NCBI GenBank assembly: GCA_026874595.1 | Contig: CM049319.1 | Location: 4,368,601-4,432,600 of the forward strand | From: Sipunculus nudus | Lineage: Eukaryota > Annelida > Sipuncula > Golfingiida > Sipunculidae | Direction: 5' to 3' | Length of the DNA: 64,000 nucleotides | Part shown: piece after piece, positions 53,929 to 64,000 of the stretch | Position numbering within the stretch: position 1 is the first letter of the stretch | How the letters are laid out: every line of letters starts with the position of its first letter | Notes under the pieces: model-generated | Told to the model about the DNA's origin: nothing | The model's database searches: none | Seen by the model: only the letters and a program-made list of their open reading frames with translations | Position numbers and translations under genes: made by a program

Positions 53929-54602
53929 TCTTAACGGAGCAATTCACGCAGACGGTTGTTCATTAATATCTACAGTTTATGAATTAGAAAGTATTAACTT
54001 TGGATAACCCAGTCATCTCTATATGCTCCGGAATATAACATAAATCTGAAAATAAAAAATTAGACGAATAAATATGAAAGGAAATAGATAAAAAATGAGA
54101 GGAGTATCAGCCCAACGGGGCGCGTGCGCCGCGGACACCCCCACTGGATCCACCACACGGAGACGTTCAGAATTGTGGAACGTTTTGTCACAGTATATAA
54201 AGCAATCGGCCTCATGCGATCTTTAAACCTTTCATTTCGGTAAATTCTGCCCACACACTTTTAAAATTGTGTATGTATATAAGCCGGTTTTACTGTGATC
54301 AAACCATATGCCATATACACAATTAACGCCACAGAATATATATAAATAATAGTAGTCGTTTAATTAAATAAGACGTTTCAAGTTTCACATAAATCCTGCA
54401 TATCATATATCAGTAACTGAAGGTAGTAAATATGATTGGGCTATATTTATGTGTACAAATTTATATTATAAATTTGTGCGCGCGTATGTGCATGTATTTC
54501 GTGCGACTATAGCCTAATCGTACGTACGAAGGGACTTTCAAAATTCATTTAGAAAAAAAAAAACAACTTCTGTTCTATACATATAACGTGCTAAATACTC
54601 CA

Positions 54603-54840
54603 GGCGCGGATCCAGGATTTTTTGCAGGGGAGGGGTCAACGAGTGACATGCATAAAAATTGTCTAAAAAAAAAAGTTCGTGGGTTAAGAGCAGGTGGGGG
54701 GGGGGGGGGGTCTCATCCCCCAAACCCCCCCGTCATTCATTAGATTTGTCTACAGAAAATTGTTGGTTGAGAACAGTCTCGACCCCTAACCCCCCCCCCC
54801 CCAACCCTAACCCCCCCCCCCCTCCCCCCGGGTCCGCGCC
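54603..54840. mobile_element. Small GC-rich MITE with G and C homopolymers
   Basis: Ends GGCGCGGATCC (54603) and GGGTCCGCGCC (to 54840) are inverted repeats. The interior holds a 15-G run (about 54697-54711) and two C runs of about 14 (54790-54805, 54811-54824) around an AACCCTAACC phrase. No protein; the Pro-rich and Gly-rich frames across it are artefacts. Confidence 0.6.
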
Positions 54841-55955
54841 CGTACCCAGAGTTTCATATAAGTCGCCGTGCTGTCCCTCACCTGATGAAACAAATGCTCT
54901 AACATATAACTGGTTGTTGTATTTGTCGTATATGACAGATCTGCGTGACTTCACGCCGGGCGGGTTGCTTATAGATGGCGCTTCTGTAATCCACTTTGCG
55001 ATATAATATAATTTTCAGTATTACGATTGCAAGTAAGAATTTAAATGTGTGTTTTATTCATTCATAATATAAACAATTTCATGCTCTCTTGTATTTTATC
55101 TTAATCTTATCTTATCCATTCTCAAATATGAAGAAGCGTATTCTTTCAGTCCCACTTCACATGATACACTTTAAAAATGATCCGCATTTTCTATGGAATA
55201 TAAATTTTCAATTGCTCTATAGGTCTAAATTTCGTCATTTCACATTTCACCATTTTATCACAGGCCATATATAGATAAACAGGCCGTATGAAAAATAAAA
55301 GATGAAACATTAATATCTTCTCACATTTATGAATCAGTTTAGAGAAAGAAATAAATGTGTTTTTTTTTCTTTCGAAAACTTGAATAATTATGTTGAATCA
55401 TGCAGAAAACTTATTTTCTACCATTGGAAAATGATATTATCCTAACCTGTGCTTGACGGTGAATTAGCCAGAAACATATTTTTACTTTCTGATATTATTT
55501 TTGACTTAAATGATTTTTTTTCTTTTAAATTTGGGGGAAATAATGTTGTTCGATTGTGCAATATAATATTTGTAATAAAACAGAGCGTTTCTCTCGAGTT
55601 TTCACGACAATTATCTGGTCGCTTGACCACGTATTCTATAAGTCAATAATATTATTAGGCTTGTCGTTTTTTTTTTTTTAAATCAAAGAAACCTATAACC
55701 ACTTGTACTCTGACTTTTCCGGTGAATGTTCTGCATACATAATTTAACGCTTAATTCATACATGAAAGAATATGTGATATCTATTAAATAAAGTGTAATA
55801 GGGAGAAATCACATGACAAAAAAAATAGGTGAACCTGAATCCAACAACAGCATATATAGCTAAACAAAATTTATATTTTTGGACATATACAAGTGGCATG
55901 ATTTTCAGTTGGCTTCTTCAGGTTTGAGACGAACATTTTGGGGGTTTACATTAAA

Positions 55956-55956
<1 letters not shown>

Positions 55957-55992
<36 letters not shown>

Positions 55993-56003
55993 TATTATTA
56001 TTT
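55957..56003 (+). repeat. (AAT)n then (ATT)n microsatellite
   Basis: About twelve AAT units running into ATT units, forming a near-perfect inverted repeat. No other feature is supported in 54841-56740. Confidence 0.95.
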
Positions 56004-57163
56004 TCAGCATTTTATATTCTTTGCCTAAACAAGCCAAAAAAATCCTTGTAGGCAATGAACATGGTAATTGTTCGTTTTTTTTTTATAGAATATTACTTTC
56101 CGCAGTTCAAGTAAGTCTTTCGATGGTTACACTGGTAAAACATTCTACCGGCCACCAAACGCAGAACAACTCTTTCTAAAGGTCTGACATTTTATGTGAC
56201 ACCGATCTGTGTAACCAAGACTGGCCGTTGGGGTCGTCGGACGTTGGGACGGCCAACAGGCAGCCGGATCTGTCATAAACCTAGACCAAGTAAGCCTTCA
56301 CACATCAGATCGTTACATCAACAAACATTTTACTCTCTGTGGTGACGACCCAACCGCAAACACGGCATCCCGGCAAATATCCAAAGTCCTCACCAGCTGG
56401 AGTGGAGTCAGGTGTTGTTTTTGTTTTGGTTCATTTTCATTTCTTATACTTCACACTACCTGTCCCAGACCACAACTTGCACAAGCCCTTGAAAACGGCC
56501 GAGGGTATCGGCACGACCGTCGAGCCGATAAGAAATACAATCCACAAGACACGCTCTCATATTATAATATAAAACCTAACCACTGCCAACAATATGGCTG
56601 GTAACAGACATCTCAGCACAACAGAACTATTTAAAAGTTGTGGATGCTGGGTGATTTACATAAACTTAATACTTACAAGTTAGACACAATCAGTGCATAA
56701 AACTGGAAAAGCCTGGGCCGGGGTAAATACACGGGTCAGTCTTTTTACCGAGCGTACCGAGCGCTACCGAGCGCTAGCGCTCGGTAGGACTTTTTACCGA
56801 GCGCTACCCCGGATTCACACCAGGCATCGCTTTGACCAGCGTGGGGCTACCGAGCGCTCTGACTTTTTACCGAGCGCTATCCTGGGGTCACACAAGTCAT
56901 TGCTCTGACCCACGTGGGGCTACCTAGCGCTTGGGGCTTTTTACCGAGCCTTACCCTGCTCTTACAACGGGAATTAAGTGTTCTTACATACTTCAATCAT
57001 CTTGGGACTAACGAGCTCTAAGGGCTTTTTGCCGAGCGCTACCATCGCGCACATGATAAATTATAGAGTTTTAACTGCATTCAACACAAAATATCATATT
57101 TAATTATTTACATTGTTTCTGTTTATATAACATGAATAAGCCATGCTTATGTTATCTTTCCCA

Positions 57164-57167
<4 letters not shown>

Positions 57168-57203
<36 letters not shown>

Positions 57204-57232
57204 GTATATATATATATATATATATATATGAA
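57168..57232 (+). repeat. (TC)n then (AT)n microsatellite
   Basis: About 16 TC units followed by about 13 TA units, inside the fold-back element. Further CT-rich, imperfect stretches follow at 57360-57680. Confidence 0.95.
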
Positions 57233-57681
57233 TATATATGTATCATGCTATAAAAAATTATATATGTAATCTATATATCAAGCAGTAAATCCTGTATTAA
57301 TTTTTTATAATATAACATATATACCCTAAATGAATATATATGTATTTTTGATTACATTCCCTCTTATTCTGGTTCTTCTCTCTTTCTCTCTCTGTTTCTC
57401 TTACTGTCTCTCTTTCTATTTCTCTCCCTTTCTTTCTTTATCTCTCTCTTTTTTCTTTCTTTTTTTCTCTCTCCTATATATATCGGATAAATATTATATA
57501 TAAAATAGGTCTTTGGTACCTTTCCCTCTAATTCAGGTTCTTCTCTCTCTCTGCCTGTCTCTCTTTCTTTCTCTCTCTTTCATTCTTTCTCTCTCTCCTT
57601 TATAGCCTATATCGGATAAATATTATATTAAGGCTATGGTATAGCGCTCTCTTTTTCTTTACAATGTCTCTTTTCTCTCTT

Positions 57682-57687
<6 letters not shown>

Positions 57688-57742
<55 letters not shown>
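57688..57742 (+). repeat. (AT)n microsatellite
   Basis: About 27 uninterrupted AT units. Confidence 0.97.
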
Positions 57743-57744
<2 letters not shown>

Positions 57745-57873
57745 TATATTCTGATATATATAAATATATAGCATAATTTTAAATTATATATTATATTTAT
57801 ATAGGCTACTGATCGATAAATGAATAAATTATTTAAACATATATGTCGAATTTATATGTATGTTGATCGTAAT

Positions 57874-57881
57874 ATATATAT

Positions 57882-57947
<66 letters not shown>
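57874..57947 (+). repeat. (AT)n/(AC)n microsatellite
   Basis: AT run, five AC units, then about 26 TA units abutting the right arm of the fold-back element. Yields a spurious Tyr-Ile repeat frame on the minus strand. Confidence 0.97.
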
Positions 57948-57948
<1 letters not shown>

Positions 57949-58947
57949 CCTAGCGCTCGGTAGTCCAGAGTATGCAAAACACTGCCCGCTGTTAGGGCAG
58001 GGTAGGGCTCGGTAAAAAGTCCAAGCGCTCGGTAGCCCCACGCGGGTCAGAGCAATGCCTTGTATGAATCCAGGGTAGCGTTCGGTAAAAAGTCCTACCG
58101 AGCGCTAGGTAGCGCTCGGTACGCTCGGTAGCGCTCGGTAAAAAGACCGACCGCAAATACACTAATGTTCCTTGGCCAGCTGTCATAGCAAGTTTCTTTA
58201 CCAATCTGGTGGTATGGTTGAAATAAAATAATCATTAGTTTGACCACTGTGAGGCCTGGTTTGAAATGTAGCCTGGATTCCAAAGTGGAGCTAAAAACAC
58301 AGTTGAAATTGTAAAATATAGTATAAAATTGTTCATGACGTTGTGTATGTCGTCAGGTAAACTAGAGCATTCAAACACATATTTACATGTCTTACGCCTC
58401 ATTTAATTACAAGGTAAAATCAGGGATATTTGGCCTATTTTTAATAATACCTTATAAAAAAAAGGCATTACCTCTTTATATTGTGTATTATTTTGTATTA
58501 ACAATCCACTATAATGTCCAGTTCTACCTCAAATTAATCCTGACATCGCTGTTGATATTATGGGATGTGAATATTTGTAAGAATAAGCCAATTATAATAG
58601 TTTTTACAAAATAAGGAGTGATAACATATTGCATGTTGAATACAAATTTGCTCATATGCGGTTATTTGAAATTATATATATATATATATATAACAAATAT
58701 GTTTTGTAAAATAAGAAAGTAAATACATTTATTAAACAAGAATGGAAATAGTAAATGTTGTTTGCATATGCATGGTGATGATATATGACAACAGCGTTTA
58801 TGAAACAGGTGTTTCTCTTGGCTGAAATGATATGTCATAGGATGTAAACATTTAACTACATAAGTGGGAAAATCGGATTTATTTTTATGGATATTAATTA
58901 GTTTCAAACATATTTAGGTATGTAAAACATTTATTATACTTTATGAT

Positions 58948-59150
58948 TAGCTCAGCTGACTATAAGTCATCTGAGCTATAGTCCTGGTCCTTTGTCCGTC
59001 GTCCGGCCGTTAACAGGGCACATTTTAAAACCGTTGGACCTACAATTCCAAAATTTTGCATACCATTAGATGTCTCCTAAATCTCCTTCCATACCGAAAA
59101 TTGGGTCATTTGGACTTCGTTCCTTCGAGATATTAAGGAAATACCTCCGT
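58948..59150 (+). mobile_element. Helitron-like family A, copy 3, 5' part
   Basis: Starts TAGCTCAGCTGACTATAAGT (fold-back 5' end), then continues as the complement of 8455-8675 (gtcatttggacttcgttccttcgagatattaaggaaa). Broken at 59150 by the DIRS element and resumed at 62987. Opposite strand to the intronic copies. Confidence 0.8.
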
Positions 59151-59336
59151 TTTATTACATAAACATCGATGTGAGCGTTTTCTGTATTAATGAGAATATT
59201 CTCTGTGTTCTCTGTTAGTATTCACACGCCAGAAGCTCCACTTACAAAATTTTCCCTGAGTAGGCCTATCATCGCCCACTTCCGCCTCATTCTCAGTATC
59301 TAGGTCATGCCTCGCTTTGGTAGAGCCACATTATTC
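59151..59336 (+). repeat. DIRS left inverted terminal repeat
   Basis: From tttattacataaacatcg to tagagccacattattc. The inner ~150 bp are the near-exact complement of 62773-62930. The outer tip differs from the right repeat, as usual for DIRS elements. Confidence 0.9.
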
Positions 59337-59454
59337 TTCTGGCGTTTGTGCTAGACGGACGTGTCGACGGGCTACTCCCGTCCGTCCGCTGTTGGTTTTC
59401 CCATGCTCGTTGCTTGACTTACTGTAAGTACGCTTTCATTTTCCCTTGGCCACT

Positions 59455-59710
59455 ATGGAAGTCTCTCGGACTTGTTCCTCTTGTGGAGCGTCTCTCCCTT
59501 CCTGGGATATGCACCCCTCTTGTCTCAGCTGTCTCAGCTGTCTTCAGATCGTCGGGCCCGCCTCCTTACCGGTCCCGTACTGCTCCGGTACGGGCTCCGG
59601 CTGCTAGCCACTCAGTGGCTCCCGCCCGCCCGTCTGCTCGGTCGTCCGGGTCTCGCCAGACCTCCTCCTTTCGCGGTAAGTCCGCTCAGAGGGGTCGTGG
59701 CCGTAAGTGA
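59455..59710 (+). pseudogene. DIRS gag-like ORF remnant
   Basis: ATG at 59455 opens a frame with C-x2-C-x9-H-x2-C-x2-C, a zinc-knuckle-like start typical of DIRS ORF1 (nucleic-acid-binding structural protein). The frame is soon lost. A neighbouring frame carries a Ser/Arg/Gly-rich tail that stops at 59710. Far shorter than a normal DIRS gag, so a large internal deletion is likely. Confidence 0.6.
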
Positions 59711-59763
59711 CACTCCTGGTCCGGTAGGCGGCCGCCTTCAGACCTGTTATCCGGCCTGGAGGC

Positions 59764-60450
59764 GTGTCACCTCGCCTCCCCACGGTTCGTTTCGGTTTCC
59801 GAATTTCGTTTTTCACCCCTCCGCCCCGCACGGCGTTTCCGTTCGTTACTCCCCCGCCCCGGGGTCCGGCCAAGCGTCTCGCGCTCGAAAATGCCTTTCG
59901 GTCCCTTCTCCTGAAGGGCGCCATTGTCCCGGTCGATCCCGGAACTCCCGGGTTTTATTCCAGCATTTTTCTTGTCCCCAAGCCTCACGGCCAGGGGCGC
60001 CCGATTATAGATCTGAAGCGCCTCAATGCCTTTATTCGACCTCCCCATTTTCGAATGTTCAATATTCCCGCCGTGCTCCGCACCGTCCGCCCAGGCAACT
60101 GGGCGTTCAAGATCGATTTTACAGACGCGTATTTCCATGTACCGATCCACCCTGTGTCTCAGCCGTACCTTCGGTTGGCCTTCGGCACTCGCGTGTTTCA
60201 ATTCAGAGCCCTCCCGTTCGGGATCATTTTTGCGCCCTGGATCTTTCCGATCCTTGTTCATGCTGTAACCAATTACCTCCGGTCAGTTTGGGTATCAGTC
60301 CTCCCGTACTTGGACTGGCTCGTTCACGCCCCTTCTCGCGATCTCCTTCTCCACCACCGTGCCCTCGTGCTTTCCCTTCTTCGCGGTCTAGGCTTTCTGG
60401 TCAATGTCCAGAAGTCTCATCTGGTCCCTACCCAGACCATTCAGTTTTCT
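59764..60450 (+). pseudogene. DIRS reverse transcriptase remnant, altered active site
   Basis: An open stretch with the RT blocks in order: IFLVPKPHGQGRPIIDLKRL, motif A KIDFTDAYFHVPI, motif B ALPFGIIFAPW, motif C at 60307. Motif C reads YLDW where active enzymes have YLDD, and the neighbouring alignment suggests loss of one Asp codon. At 60440-60450 a T run is one base too long, and the downstream LGVVLDFRAGRVS continues in the next frame. The extreme N-terminal part (GPVGGRLQ at about 59718) is in yet another frame. Non-functional. Confidence 0.85.
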
Positions 60451-61070
60451 GGGCGTGGTCCTGGATTTTCGGGCTGGTCGTGTGTCTCTCCCGCTCGACT
60501 TCGCTGTCAATCTGCGCCGGCGGTTCCGATCTCTTCTGTCGGCTCGTCGTGTCAGCTCCCATCTGGCGGCTTCCTTACACGGTTCTCTCCACTGGGCTGT
60601 CTTTTCTCCTTCGCGGTATTCCCTTCACGCAAACCGTCACCTTTACGATCTTTACCAACGCGTCTCAGATGGGCTGGGGTGCCCACCTGGCCGATCTTCG
60701 TAATTCCGGCCTCTGGTCTCCTCGGGAGCGTCTGCTCCATATCAATATTTTGGAGCTCAGAACAGTCCGTCGTGCGCTCGCACGCTGGTCTCCGCGCTTC
60801 CTCGACAGTCATGTTCTAGTCATGACAGACAACACGACGGTTCTTGCATATATCAACAGGCCGGGCGGCATTGGGTCACCCTCGCTTCTGCGGGAAACTT
60901 ATCGCCTGTTCAATCTGTGTATCCCTCTTGGTTTTACACTTCAGGCTCGTCATGTCCGCGGCGCCGTGAACGTCCTCGCCGACGCCCTTTCCCGGGATCG
61001 CCTCGGTACTCTTACCGCCGTTTCTCTCCCTCTGCCGGTTCTCCGGGGGATCTTCGGCGCTTGGGGGACT
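60451..61070 (+). pseudogene. DIRS RT connection and RNase H remnant
   Basis: 60451-60630 keeps the RT thumb/connection in one frame (RAGRVSLPLDF). From about 60625 another frame holds RNase H: TNASQMGWGAHL, HINILEL, VLVMTDNTTVLAYIN and NVLADALSR. The first catalytic Asp is Asn (AAC, 60657-60659), while the Glu and the two later Asp remain. The spacing between connection and RNase H is short, suggesting a deletion. Non-functional. Confidence 0.82.
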
Positions 61071-61429
61071 CCAGATTTCGACCTGTTCGAATTCCCGAAC
61101 CCTCCGCCCCTCGTTCCGTCCGGTCCACGGCTACGTCGCCCTCGTGTCCTTTTCCCGGACACGCCCCCGTCCGCCTGGACCGGCCGGTTCTTGTACGGGT
61201 TCCCGGCCCCGGCCCTGATCCCGCGGTTACTCCTGCCTCTCTTGGTGGCACCTCTCACGGACCTCATCCTGATCGTCCCGTTTCATCCAGCGGCTCCGTG
61301 GTTTCCTCGATGTCGTTCGTTTCTCGTCTGTCCACCCATTCTACTGCCGCTGTCGGTCGATCTGCCGCTCCGTCCTCGCCCTGCTCGGTCGTACCCTCTG
61401 AGCGCTTTCTTACTGTCGTCCAATTGCTC

Positions 61430-62535
61430 AAAGATCAGGGGTTTTCAACGCCGGTTGCGGCTCTTGCAGCGGCTCCCTGTCGACGATCTTCCGACCGTGT
61501 GTATGACTCCCGCTAGCTCATCTTCTCTCGATGGGCCAGGGAGCGTCATATAGATCCACTGGATCCACCGGTCCAGTCGCTCCTTGATTTCCTTCTGCAT
61601 TTATTACAGGATAAACGTTTATCCTTCCCCACTATCGCGGCTATCGGGCGGCTCTTCTTTCCATGCTTCGCCCCCACCGTAGGGATTTGGTTCTCCGTCA
61701 TCCCGTCGTTTCCGATTTTCTCGAGGGGGTCTGCGCTCGTTAGTCCCGCCCACGGTACGTAGTTCCTTCTTGGCGCCTTGACGTGGTACTCCGACTCCTC
61801 CGCGACGCTCCTTATGAGCCGCTCCGCTCCGCGCACCTGCTCCATCTGTCGCCTAAGACTGCGTTCCTCCTGGCGCTCGCCACTGCTGGCTGTTGAGCTG
61901 AGCTTCATGCTCTCATGGCCGATCCTAAATTTTCTCAAATTGCGGCTGACGGTTCATCCGCGGACTTTCACTTTCCTCCGGACTTTTATCGTTAATCGCA
62001 GTCTTACGATGACCCGCGATTTCATGGCACGTTCCTGCCCTGCCTAACGGCCGGTACCGGTTCGGCGCAACGAATTGCCCCGTCCGGGCCTTAAGATACT
62101 ATCTTAAGGCTACAAAATCTCTCCAGGGGGGCCGTAAGAAACTTTTATTTCTTCAAATTGGGTGCAGCCGATAAAGAAATAAGTCCTATTACTATCAGTA
62201 ACTGGATAAAGGCTGCTATCATCGCCGCACATGACTCTTTACGTCCGGCTGAACTACAGTCCTTCCATGTCACGGCTCATGAGGTCAGGGCTATCGCCTC
62301 ATCCTTCGCTCACCTTTCGGGCGTATCTCCTGCCGCGATGGTCAAAATGGGTATCTGGAAGTCCCCTTTCACGTTTACTCAATTTTACCTCAAGGACGTT
62401 CGCCTGCAAGACTCCGGCCTTTATGCCATGGGTCCCGTGGTTGCCGCAGGCACTATCGTCAATGTCACCCGCACAACTTTTCTCGACGTCTACTCACGTT
62501 CGGCCCGCTACCTGCCTGCACACGTCGTCTTCTGA
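61430..62535 (+). pseudogene. DIRS tyrosine recombinase remnant
   Basis: YR replaces the integrase of other retrotransposons and joins the circular cDNA to the target. The N-terminal SAM-like part is readable around 61510-61650 (RERHIDPLDPPVQSLLDFLL) after a TAG at 61514. The first catalytic Arg region near 61880-61910 reads TAGC-stop-AELHAL, so the usual Arg is lost and TGA (61894) stops it. The C-terminal half (62158-62535) is intact, with HEVR (62278), W, and the catalytic Tyr in FTQFYLKD (62386). Non-functional as a whole. Confidence 0.85.
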
Positions 62536-62623
62536 TGTGGTTTCTACTCCTTGCTGACCGTATTTTCTTCATCCTCGTCGTTCCAGGTCAGTATCTCCCT
62601 CCCTATGGTTTATCTGTTTCTTC

Positions 62624-62733
62624 TCATTAAAACAGAAAACGCTCACATCGATGTTTACGTAATAAAACCCCCCATTCCCCTCCCCATGAATGGTGGTTTT
62701 GTTAGTAAACGGATGTGAGCTTTTCTGTATTAC
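62624..62733 (+). repeat. DIRS internal complementary region
   Basis: The first half (acgctcacatcgatgttta region) is the complement of the left terminal tip. The second half (ccattcccctccccatgaat region) is the complement of the right terminal tip including its extra outer ~30 bp. This is the template for restoring the ends through a circular intermediate in the DIRS model. Confidence 0.9.
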
Positions 62734-62772
62734 AATCATCTGTCCCTCCCCTGATACTTCCTATTTCCCCCG

Positions 62773-62986
62773 TGAATAATGTGGCTCTACCAAAGCGAGG
62801 CATGACCTAGATACCGAGAATGAGGCGGAAGTGGGCGATGATAGGCCTACTCAGGGAATATTTTGTAAGTGGAGCTTCTTGCCTGTGAATACTAACAGAG
62901 AACAAAGAGAATATTCTCATTAATACAGAAAAGCTCACATCCGTTTACTAACAAAACCACCATTCATGGGGAGGGGAATGGGGGGT
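62773..62986 (+). repeat. DIRS right inverted terminal repeat
   Basis: Complement of the left repeat plus an outer ~30-bp extension rich in G (caccattcatggggagggg region) that only the internal complementary region shares. Confidence 0.9.
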
Positions 62987-63525
62987 TTTCCATAAAAAAG
63001 GCCATTGTTACACCTCAAGGCTGCCTAATATCAACACCACTGATCTGTTTTTGATCATATTTAGTATTCATATTCTTCCATACATTTTCTATGAACATAA
63101 AAAAAATTAGATCAGTGTTGGGTCTTATTTTGAAGTAATGGGCCAAAATATAATGCAATTTAAAAAAAAAATCAGGAAATATATTTACTTACCTAACATG
63201 AGAATTGCTGAGGCTAGAGACTTTTTTTCAGGAATATAACTTTATTTAATCCAGATTCAATTGTTTACCCAAAATTAGATCTGAATTTTGCAAATTTTTT
63301 AAGTTATTAGCATAAATAAAAAATCAATACCTTAAATTTTGTCCAACTTTGGCAATGGCACGTTTTTTCCCTGTAAGGACTGTTGATTTAATTTTCACAG
63401 CATATATACATAAGGATTTAATCTTTTAAAACCTGAAATTTCAAAGGAATTGATTGAAAAGGGTAGCTTTTATTCAAGTTTTCATACACCATGTCAAGTG
63501 TTGTTTACATCTAGCCCACCTGGTA
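62987..63525 (+). mobile_element. Helitron-like family A, copy 3, continuation
   Basis: Picks up where 59150 stopped: ccattgttacacctcaaggctgcctaatatcaac and on, the complement of about 7915-8440 of copy 1, to acaccatgtcaagtgttgtttacat. Similarity then ends, so this copy is truncated at its 3' side. Confidence 0.75.
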
Positions 63526-64000
63526 GTACAGCCTTCACTTGCATTATGTAACCCACCCCAGGCAGCTTGCCTTGCCTTGGCTTACGCTCCCGAGGCAGCG
63601 GAAATCTTGCGCTTCTAAAGAAGCAACCGATTTTCAAGCTGCCAGCTTTGACCGTTTATGATATATTTAGACACCAGATGGCGGTTCGTTTTCGACTGAA
63701 ATAAACGTGCGTATGATGTGACAAGCAGCCAATCAGATGCCAATAAACAAATACTGGACAGGCATCCTGGCTCCGCCAATTGCTGTGCTTCAAGCGCCCC
63801 TTATTGAGTTTCCGGTCGAATTTAAATTGCTCCCTCGGCATTCTCACATCATCGACCGATTCGATTATGACATTATGACTGTGTTAGCGTAGCCATGTAT
63901 CTGTTGTCTGCAGAACTGAAACCAGCAAGTGAGGTGTGCACGCAGCCTTTGTTGTTACGTTTCGTTTGAATTACATCCCACTGGCCGAGCATCCTATGTG
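63526..64000 (+). promoter_or_regulatory. Promoter-like segment (speculative)
   Basis: Raised GC compared with the flank, a YY1-like AGATGGCGG (about 63676), a CCAAT motif in AGCCAATCAG (about 63728), and an ATG at 63895 opening MYLLSAELKPASE before a possible donor. The combination could be the 5' end of a + strand gene beyond the edge, but no protein family is recognisable. Confidence 0.2.

Larger units (their letters stand above)
56741..58145. mobile_element. Fold-back element with TACCGAGCGC-repeat arms
   Basis: Left arm 56741-56960 and right arm about 57948-58145 are inverted copies of each other, starting CTTTTTACCGAGC and ending GCTCGGTAAAAAG. Each arm repeats a ttttaccgagcgcta phrase three to four times between ~70-bp spacers that hold a gctctgacccacgtggggcta block. 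The left arm contains a perfect 24-nt palindrome at 56764-56787. The interior is microsatellite-rich, with no transposase. Structure fits a fold-back or large MITE; I do not recognise the family. Confidence 0.75.
59151..62986 (+). mobile_element. DIRS-type tyrosine-recombinase retrotransposon, degenerate
   Basis: GC-rich insert in an AT-rich background with the full DIRS layout. It has inverted terminal repeats (59151-59336; 62773-62986), a zinc-knuckle-like gag start, reverse transcriptase, RNase H and tyrosine recombinase remnants in order. An internal complementary region (62624-62733) matches the outermost parts of both terminal repeats. No target duplication is expected and none is seen. 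Repeat family A resumes on the far side, which defines both borders. The coding part is broken by frameshifts, stops and probable deletions; about 3.8 kb against the usual 5-6 kb. Confidence 0.9.

Noticed and set aside
54659-55006. Pro-rich 115-residue frame
   Set aside because: Caused by the C homopolymers of a small MITE.
57829-58041. Tyr-Ile repeat protein frame on the minus strand
   Set aside because: Translation of an (AT)n microsatellite.
59604-61267. Long Arg/Gly-rich frames on the minus strand opposite the DIRS element
   Set aside because: Shadows of GC-rich coding sequence on the + strand, where the RT and RNase H motifs are found.

Overview
This is a eukaryotic, AT-rich, intron-rich window. 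Its main content is the 5' two thirds of one split gene on the minus strand, a TBC1D9-like Rab GTPase-activating protein. It runs from a start codon at 50416 down to 273 and continues past the left edge. I could follow 26 coding exons (25 certain plus one 42-nt candidate micro-exon) whose splice phases agree throughout. They give about 823 residues: the N-terminal region, two GRAM domains, a basic and Ser-rich linker, and the whole TBC domain with both catalytic fingers. The C-terminal part of the family, including the EF-hand region, lies outside. The repeat content (Helitron-like elements with internal tandem arrays, DIRS, tRNA-SINE, pogo, hAT) suggests a marine lophotrochozoan, most likely a bivalve mollusc. 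That is an inference from repeat style, not proof.

Layout: 1-50416 is the gene. Exons are short (42-180 nt) and introns large; intron 1 alone is 16.6 kb (33739-50372). The introns are crowded with mobile elements. These are Helitron/Helentron-type non-autonomous elements at 6029-8675, 13512-16271 (with another nested at 14126-15868), 19794-24653 (with another nested at 19961-22385), 33797-35246 and 46478-48939. There are also a TA-flanked TIR element (2327-3588), a TIR transposon (27218-28830), a hAT-type MITE with an 8-bp target duplication (40862-41733) and a pogo-type transposon with a broken transposase (43600-46007).

50417-64000 lies upstream of the gene and holds no gene I can support. 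It contains a tRNA-derived SINE with a 12-bp target duplication (53542-53928), a small GC-rich MITE with long G and C runs (54603-54840), a fold-back element with microsatellites inside (56741-58145), and a degenerate DIRS-type tyrosine-recombinase retrotransposon (59151-62986) inserted into a copy of the same Helitron-like family found in the introns. The last 350 bases look promoter-like but are unproven.

The main points for a second look are these. All intronic Helitron-like copies lie in the same orientation as the host gene. Their internal ~140-146-bp tandem units carry dense nuclear-receptor-type half-sites (DR1 and ERR/SF-1 type). A tandem duplication copies half of exon 7 together with its splice acceptor. 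A minisatellite spans the acceptor of exon 13. The DIRS element has complete inverted-repeat and internal-complementary-region architecture but dead catalytic sites.
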